DNA from: Budorcas taxicolor
Lineage: Eukaryota > Chordata > Mammalia > Artiodactyla > Bovidae
DNA length: 64,000 bases
Direction of reading: 5' to 3'
NCBI RefSeq assembly: GCF_023091745.1
Contig: NC_068930.1
Location: 8,950,262 to 9,014,261, forward strand
Below the pieces are notes generated by a model. It ran no database searches, had not been told where the DNA came from, and saw only the letters and a program-made list of their open reading frames with translations. Made by a program: the position numbers and the translations under genes. This document shows positions 57,770 through 64,000 of the stretch, piece by piece; position 1 is the first letter of the stretch, and each line of letters opens with the position of its first letter.

Positions 57770-60690
57770 TTTTTAGCACTTTTGCAGAAGTTTAATTCAC
57801 ATACCATAAAATTCATCCATTTAAGGTGTACAATTCAAAGGGCTTTAGTAAATATACAGCGCTCTTCAGCCATGACCACAGTCATCCCAGAAAGAAACCC
57901 CACACCCGTTAGCAGTCATTCCCCATCTCCCTCCTCCTACCCCAGCCCTAGGCAGCTACTTTTGTGTCTATTTGTCTGTTCTGGACATTTCCTATAAATG
58001 GCATCATACGATATGTGATCTTTGTGACTGGCCTTAGTAATTTAGTATAGCATTTTCAAGTTTCTTCCATATTGTATCATCTATCAGTGTTTCATACTTT
58101 TTTGCTAAATCATACCCACTGTAAAAATGGATTTCATATTTTTTAAATGTGCATGTAAAAATACATTCATTACTTGGTGGACATTTGAGTTTTTTCTGCT
58201 TTTTTGGTTATAATGAATAATGCTGATATAAACATTTGTGTATAAGTTTTTATATGGACATATTTTTCATTCTTCTTGGATATATAATACATAGGAGTAG
58301 AATTGGTAGGTTTTTTGGTAATTTTATTTTTCCTGTTTTGAGGCGCTATCAAACTCTTCTCCAGTATTCCTGTACCATTTTACATTCCTACTAGCAGTAA
58401 GTGAGGGGTTCAAATTCTCCACATCCTCTCCAGCACTTGTTATTGTTTATCATTTTTATTATAGGCATCCTAGTAAGTATGAAGTGTATCACATTGTTGT
58501 TTTGATTTATATTTCTTTAATTACTAATGATGCTGAGACTCTTCTCATGTGCCTTTTGGCGTTTCATGCATCTTCTTTGGAAAAATGTCTATTAAAATCC
58601 TTTGCCCATTTTTAAATTGGATTATTTGCCACTTTATTATTGAGTTGTAAGGTTTCTTTATATACTCTGGACATAGTTCTTTTATCAAAATGATTTGCAA
58701 ATATTTTCTCCCAGTGTATGGGTTTGCCGTTTCACTTTCTTGATGGTATCCTTTGAAGCACAAAGTTTAAAATTTTAATATGATCCATTTTCTTTTTTTC
58801 CTCCTGTTGCTTGTGAGTTGCCAAAACTCAGCCTCTGTTCACCGGTGCTAAATAGAAATGCAGACCCAGAGTTTTGGATAAAGTAGAAAAGAGTGGATTT
58901 TATTGCTTTGCCAGGCAAAGGGGGCCACAGTGTGGGCTACTGTCCTCAAGACTGTGTGACCCACCCTGGAGGGGATGGTGAGAAGTTTTTCAGTGTTCAA
59001 GGAAGAGGGCATGATCAGCTTGTGGACAATTCTTGGATTGGTTGCCATCAGGGTGAAGTTTCAAGCATCATCAATTTTCTGGTTTCAACCAGTCTAGAGT
59101 CTGTGTTCTTGTTGATAAGCAGTTTTCATCTGGAGGGGTGTGTTTCCCAGACAACTTAGGAATGTGTGTCAAGCCTTTATCAATGTCATTCAGGGAAGTG
59201 GGAGTTCAGTGATTCTGATATGCGGCAGAATTATAGTCGGAATTGTTACCAGTTCCCTAGCCCAACAGCCGTTCTTCATTTTCGCATCTTCACATTTCCC
59301 AGTCATTAACTCTTGAGCCAGCATTGTATTTCAAAAGACAAGAATACAGGCTCTTGTACAGTTTCACTTTTGCTATCTGAAAAACTAGTGCCTAATCCAA
59401 GGATACAAAGATTTCTTTCAGTGTTTTCTTCTAGGAATTTTATATTTTTAGCTCTAAGATTTAGGTCTATGACCAGTTTTAGTTAGGTTTTTATTACAGT
59501 TTGAGGTAAAAGTCCCTCTGCATTCCTTTGTATGTAAATATACAGTCATCCCAACACTGTTGAAAATAATGTTCTTTCTCCATTGAATATTCTTGGCATT
59601 TTTGTTTTAAGAAATCAATAAGGGACTTATTTCTAGAGTCTCAACTGTATTTCATTAATAGAAATATCTGTCCTTATGCTAGTACCACATTGTCCTGATT
59701 CTAGGAACTGACTAGAACTTTGAAAGCAAGAATTGTCAGTCCTCCAACTTTATTCTTTTTAAATATTGTTTCAGCTAGTCTGGATCCCTTGCATTTGCAT
59801 ATGAATTTGAGAATCACCTTATCATTTTGGGGGGGAAAAAAGCTGGAATTTTAGTAAGGATTTTGTTTAATCTGTAAATCAATTTCTAGGTATTTCCACC
59901 ATGGACATGTAGCATCATTCCATTTATTTATATTTTCTTTAATATCTTTCAACAAGGTTTCTGTAGTCTTTGATGTAGATATCTTGTATATCTTTTATTA
60001 AATGTATTCCTGTGTTTGTTTTTAATATTAAGTCAAATGTTTTTCTTAATTTCATTTGGAAATGTTTAACCCTAATGAATACAAATGCAGTTAATTTTTG
60101 TATATTGATCTCATATCTTGTAACCTTGCTGAACCTGTTCTATCAGAGTTTAATGGCTTCCCTAGTATTTTTCTACATATGAAGTCTTGACATCTGCAGA
60201 TAGAGATCACTTTACTTCTTCCTTTCCAATTTGAATGCCCTTTGAAAATCTTTCTCTTGCCTAGTTGACAGAGAGAGAACTTTTAGTACAGTGTTGAATA
60301 GAACAGGCAAGAGCATTTCCTGAACATCCTTCTCCTCTTCCTGATCTTAAAAGTAAACCATTAAATATTTTACCATTAAGTTTGATGTTAGCTGTGGGGT
60401 TTTTATAAATGTTCTTTATCAGGCTGAGGAAGTTTCCTTTTATTCCTACTTTGTTAAGTATTTTCATCATGGAATAGTATTAAGTTTGCCAAATGCTTTC
60501 TCTGTATCCATTGAAATGAAAAAGTGTTTTGTCCTTTTTCAGATAAATTACACTGGTTGATTTTTATATGTTGAACCAACCTTGAATTCCTAGGATAAAT
60601 TATCTTTGACCATGGCATATAATCTCTTTTTATTTTGTTGAAATAGGTTGCTAGTGTTTCATTGAGGTGTCTTGTGTGCATATTCATATA
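57770..60690 (-). mobile_element. Old L1 LINE, antisense, interrupted
   Basis: The + strand reads as the complement of a long old L1, from its 3' region ('accataaaattcatccattt', 'ctggacatttcctataaatgg') into ORF2. Near 60190-60290 the complement of the active-site region is seen ('catctgcagatagagatc'). The segment 58819-59372 is a separate insertion; L1 resumes at 'gtgcctaatccaaggatac'. The open frames in it are short. Confidence 0.8.
58819..59372 (-). mobile_element. LTR-like insertion in the L1, antisense
   Basis: About 550 bp of non-L1 sequence interrupts the L1 cleanly. On the - strand it has an AATAAA in 'gcaaagcaataaaatccac', followed by a C/T-rich stretch and 'ggtgaacagaggctgag', a layout typical of retroviral LTR 3' parts. 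Ends beginning TGC and ending GCA are possible (58819 and 59323), but I found no clear target duplication. Class is not assigned. Confidence 0.55.
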
Positions 60691-61804
60691 TGATATAGCA
60701 TATTTTCTAAAAGTGACAATTTTGAAATAACCTTAATGTCCTAATCACAATTTTTAAATAACCTAAATCAGTAGGGAGTAGTTACATAAGCTACATTGCA
60801 ATGTAAATGAAAAATAAGGAGAGCTGCACATACATGGATAGAAGACATAACCTGCTTTTCTTAAAAAAAATGTGGTATAATACAATACTCATAATGCTTT
60901 TCCTAACACTTATATAAAATATAGACAAAACATATACTGTTTGATATTTTCATATTTGTATTTGTGTAGACATTGGTATAAGCAGTAAAATATCTGAATG
61001 ACTATACATCAGACTGATAATGGCAGTTCCCACGGGGATCGGAGTGGGATTTACCTGTATTAAAATTTTTATAATGGGGAAATATACCTGTATATTTCTG
61101 TAAATTTAAAATACATAAATGTTTACAATCATAAAAATTAACTCATTGATACATATAAACCCATGTCTTAACAAATTTTACTGTAAACTAAGGGAAACTT
61201 CTGTTAGCCCACAACACAGTCCTATTATTACCATACAAACATAGATGCAGTTGGTACACTTAAAACTGTGTCAGCTAAAAATTGGTAATAAATTTAGAAA
61301 GAGAATTAGTATAGGATCAACACAGATATACTGCAATAGGAAAAGGAGGAAAGGGATAAGAACAAACAACCAGTTAAAGAAAACAAAAAACTCACCAGCA
61401 AAATATTACCGAGAAGCTGAAAATAATCATCAAACATTATTGCTATAAATTCCAAAAGCTGATTAAGTAATAGCCTCAATGAAAGAAGAACCCATTGGTA
61501 AGACACGAGAGCTCAAGGAGCAGCCAGTGAAGCAACAGAGGGAAATGAAATGAGACTCAACTGAGGAAAAGGGCAGAGGAAGAGAAAGAGTCCACTACAG
61601 AAAGCACGTCTGCGTGGGTTCAAAGGAAAGGGACACTGCTGAGAACACAGCGAGACGCATGGAGGACAGGACTGAGAGAAACGAGCAAAGCAAAATGGAA
61701 ACAAAGAATCAGAAGGGCAAGAAACTGAGTGAGCATTATGGAAGAAAAAGGGGGTCAAACAGAAATAATTTGGTATTCCTGAAGAAAGAACACTAACAAA
61801 TTGA

Positions 61805-61806
<2 letters not shown>

Positions 61807-61837
<31 letters not shown>
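61807..61837 (+). repeat. (TA)n microsatellite
   Basis: About 30 bp of uninterrupted at/ta steps, likely length-variable between animals. A second, imperfect AT-rich tract lies at 62038-62075, on the other side of the SINE. Confidence 0.9.
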
Positions 61838-61842
<5 letters not shown>

Positions 61843-61849
61843 TATCGGT

Positions 61850-62030
61850 GGCAGAAGGCAATATATTTCCTTCTCCAAAGATCTTCACAACCCAGGAATC
61901 GAACCTGCATCTCCTGAATTTCAGGCAGACTCTACCACTGAGCCACCTGGGCCATCCCATGGACAAAGGAGCCAGGCGGGCTGTAGTCCACAGGATCACA
62001 AAAGAGTTGGACATGACTTAGCAACTTAAC
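61850..62030. mobile_element. Bov-tA SINE with internal inversion
   Basis: The left part (61850-61952) is the complement of the SINE head: 'ttccttctccaaagatcttc', 'aacccaggaatcgaacctgc', 'accactgagccacctgg'. The right part (61953-62030) is in the sense direction: 'catcccatggacaaaggagc', 'ggacatgacttagcaactta'. About 25 bp of the central region is missing at the join. Confidence 0.8.
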
Positions 62031-62572
62031 AAAAACGTATATATACATATATATATGTATGTATTTATATATAGTGTATTTTACTATATTACAATTCAGA
62101 AGCTATAATTTTCTTTGAGTCCATCTCAAAGAGAACAAACTTGAGGCCAGCAAGAATTTATTAGAAAAACTGAAAAAAGGACACATAGTCAACACTAAAT
62201 TAATTTTTAGGACTAAAATAACTGCAGGAATTATATTAGAGTGCAAAAGATAAATGTTGTAAATTAACAGCATAGAAATGATTCAGTAAATGTTGAAGAG
62301 CAGTGTAAGAGAATGAAGGGCAGTGTATTATGTTGATTTCCTCATCTTTTAATATCCAGAGATTAAACTAGTTTATAGCTGATAAGTCATGTATTAGAAG
62401 TGTAAATGTAATTAAAGGTTCACAGGAAAACATCAGAATAAAAAGAGGTAACGGTGAACTAAAATGGATGGATGAGGGAAAAACAGAGCTAAGATACTGA
62501 CCCACACACCATGTTAGCCGTGAGAAGTGTGACTGCCATTAAACTGCTCGGAGATCTTTATGATGTCTGGGA

Positions 62573-62975
62573 GAGAAACAGTATGATGATCTCAGTAGAT
62601 GCAAAAAAGCACTTGATTAACTTCAATACCTCTTCATAACACAACTCTTAACAAACTAGGGAAAAAGAGGACTTCCCTAACCTGATGAATGATACCTATC
62701 ACATTCTCACTGCTGACATCATTTTCAGTGGGAAAATTCCCTTCCTCCAACTTCACGAATAAGACAAGGATGTCACTATCTCATGTGGTCCACAATGTGG
62801 TTTTGTAAGTTCCAGCCAGAATGGCGAAAGAAGAAGAAATCCAAGGCATAAAAATGAGAAAGGAAGGGACAAAACTGTCGTTCGGTTACATTTCAGTTAG
62901 CAACATAGAAACCCAGCTAAAATACACAAATTATTATAAATGATAAGTGTTAGAAAGACAGCCAACTATAGGATA
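62573..62975 (+). mobile_element. L1 LINE ORF2 fragment, sense
   Basis: 'gatgatctcagtagatgc', 'gctgacatcattttcagtgg' and 'ttccagccagaatggcgaaa' follow L1 ORF2 in order; the frame is decayed. It ends where a mariner end begins. Confidence 0.75.
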
Positions 62976-62977
62976 TA

Positions 62978-63012
62978 TTGAGTTGGCCAAAAAGTTCATT
63001 TGCATTTTTACG
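62978..63012 (+). mobile_element. Mariner end fragment
   Basis: 'ttgagttggccaaaaagttc' is the same inverted end as the element at 53356, preceded by TA. No second end is found nearby, so it is a partial copy. Confidence 0.6.
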
Positions 63013-64000
63013 GGAGTCTTTGACCTATCCAATATCTTATAGTATCAATATACTTCCTACCGTATCCTTTTATAACTTTAAAATTTTGCACCTTGGGTAC
63101 ACATTGCCAGACAAAACTCTTAGTTATTTTAAAGTTGTCCCTGATCTTTTAAAACTATATACAATATTCTGTTGGCATAAAACGATGTGCATATGTTTAT
63201 ATGCATTAAAAGTTGCTGAAAAGGCTGGTCATCAAAAATAAGGGTAATTTTCAATGTAGTACAGTTTGTTTGTAGTTTTTCCCCTTTTGTTGGTTTGAAT
63301 TATCATGTACTATATTTATAATGAAAATTGAACCATGTTTACTAGGAGAAAATGAGGAAATAAACTCCTCAAAATAGATATTTCCATAATCTCTACATAC
63401 TTGGGCCAGAAATTTCTCATTTTAAAAACTCCCCTGCTGATTCTGATGATCACATTTGGAAACCACAGGGGTAGGAATTATCATCTAATTTGGGACCCTC
63501 AGCTAAACTGCTGAAGCAAATGTATATTACCTTTGTCTAAAACCCAAATGTAAACCAAAACCAAGTGATTACCAGCCTACATTTCAGAATCTCACCATTA
63601 TGTTGGGCTCATTAATTGACACAGTTGCCCTGTTAACCAGGCTTTAGCCAGCCCCTAACTTCCTCCCTGGCAGCCTCAGTCATTTCCTTCCAGAACTTCA
63701 CTAACCACCTGCCTTATTGGGCATGTGTGGGGTCAGAGCATGGGCCGAAGGCCCTGACCTCTGAGGGACCCCATTATACTTGGAAATAGGGAAATGGACA
63801 AAAGCATACACTGCAGTGGTTGCAGAGAAGTCCAAAGGGCAGTGAAAGCAGGAAATGATACCTGGTGATAAGGCAGTGGTTTTGTCGTAGGGTAAGTAGC
63901 CCAGTTTCTGCCGTCATCCCGTAGAACCAGGGACAAAGTACAGCAAAGGTGGAAGGAGCCCAGCAGATGGGGTGGCCAGGGACATTTGGCACCCGTGCTC

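Larger units (their letters stand above)
1..64000 (+). other. ADAMTS17: ADAMTS17 gene body, internal part
   Basis: Six exons between 5076 and 50127 lie in order on the + strand with matching phases and consensus splice sites. Joined in order, the five longer ones give 664 nt that read as a continuous ADAMTS ancillary region: end of the disintegrin-like domain, first thrombospondin type 1 repeat, and Cys-rich domain. The residues agree closely with human ADAMTS17 as I remember it, better than with ADAMTS19, 16, 18 or 2. The protein is a secreted, extracellular-matrix-associated member of the ADAMTS family. In people, loss of function causes a Weill-Marchesani-like syndrome, and in dogs lens luxation or glaucoma (established knowledge). 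The catalytic exons must lie upstream. The spacer, later thrombospondin repeats and PLAC domain must lie downstream, because I see none of their exons here. No promoter, start codon, stop codon or poly(A) site of this gene is in the window. Confidence 0.93.
50128..64000 (+). other. ADAMTS17: ADAMTS17 intron, at least 13.9 kb
   Basis: No spacer-domain exon is visible before the window ends. The intron contains a T-run and SINE (52195-52460), a Tigger-like transposon with a nested mariner (53270-54175), L1 pieces, a 2.5-kb BovB (55164-57671), antisense L1 split by an LTR-like sequence (57770-60690), a TA repeat and rearranged SINE (61807-62030) and an L1 ORF2 fragment (62573-62975). I recognise nothing in 50128-52194, 52461-53267, 54178-54619, 54871-55117, 60691-61806, 62076-62572 or 63013-64000. 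Confidence 0.8.

Noticed and set aside
50128..64000. Search for the next ADAMTS17 exon (spacer start)
   Set aside because: No open, splice-bounded segment that would encode the spacer start was found, so it should lie beyond the window.

Overview
The window is mammalian nuclear DNA from a ruminant, most likely a bovid. The evidence is the repeat content: BovB (RTE) LINEs, tRNA-Glu-headed Bov-tA and Bov-A SINEs, a CHR-type artiodactyl SINE, and a class II (betaretrovirus-like) solo LTR, on a background of L1, MIR, mariner and Tigger remnants. I cannot tell cattle from other bovids by eye. Bacterial features such as operons, ribosome binding sites and CRISPR do not apply.

The only host gene I can support is ADAMTS17, a secreted metalloprotease-like extracellular matrix protein, on the + strand. 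The whole 64 kb lies inside it. Six exons are visible, all with AG/GT borders and compatible phases: 5076-5177 (end of the disintegrin-like domain), 6162-6307 (first thrombospondin type 1 repeat), 24578-24744 (end of that repeat and start of the Cys-rich domain), 34487-34614 and 45859-45979 (Cys-rich domain), and a small 69-nt exon at 50059-50127. The protease-domain exons lie before the window. The spacer, the later thrombospondin repeats and the PLAC domain lie after it.

The most interesting coding feature is the 69-nt exon. It is symmetric (phase 1 at both ends), encodes a four-cysteine insert at the Cys-rich/spacer junction, and can be included or skipped without changing frame, so it is a strong cassette-exon candidate.

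Layout: 1-1980 is a triple nest (L1, then an antisense SINE, then a solo LTR). 2.4-3.3 kb is antisense L1. 5.0-6.3 kb holds the first two exons. 14.6-19.7 kb is a nested BovB complex in which a young, nearly complete element sits inside an older one that also carries a SINE. 19.8-21.6 kb is antisense L1 with a young Bov-A SINE. 28.5-29.9 kb holds two BovB tails, a 95-bp tandem repeat and a SINE. 31.3-33.5 kb holds a 70-bp direct duplication next to an L1 split by BovB and CHR insertions. 34.6-45.9 kb is mostly unrecognised intron. 53.3-54.2 kb is a Tigger-like DNA transposon with a mariner miniature element inside it. 55.2-57.7 kb is a 2.5 kb BovB. 57.8-60.7 kb is antisense L1 split by an LTR-like sequence. 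61.8-62.0 kb holds a rearranged SINE beside a TA microsatellite.

ADAMTS17 and all repeat families were named by recognition from memory; no alignment or database search was run.
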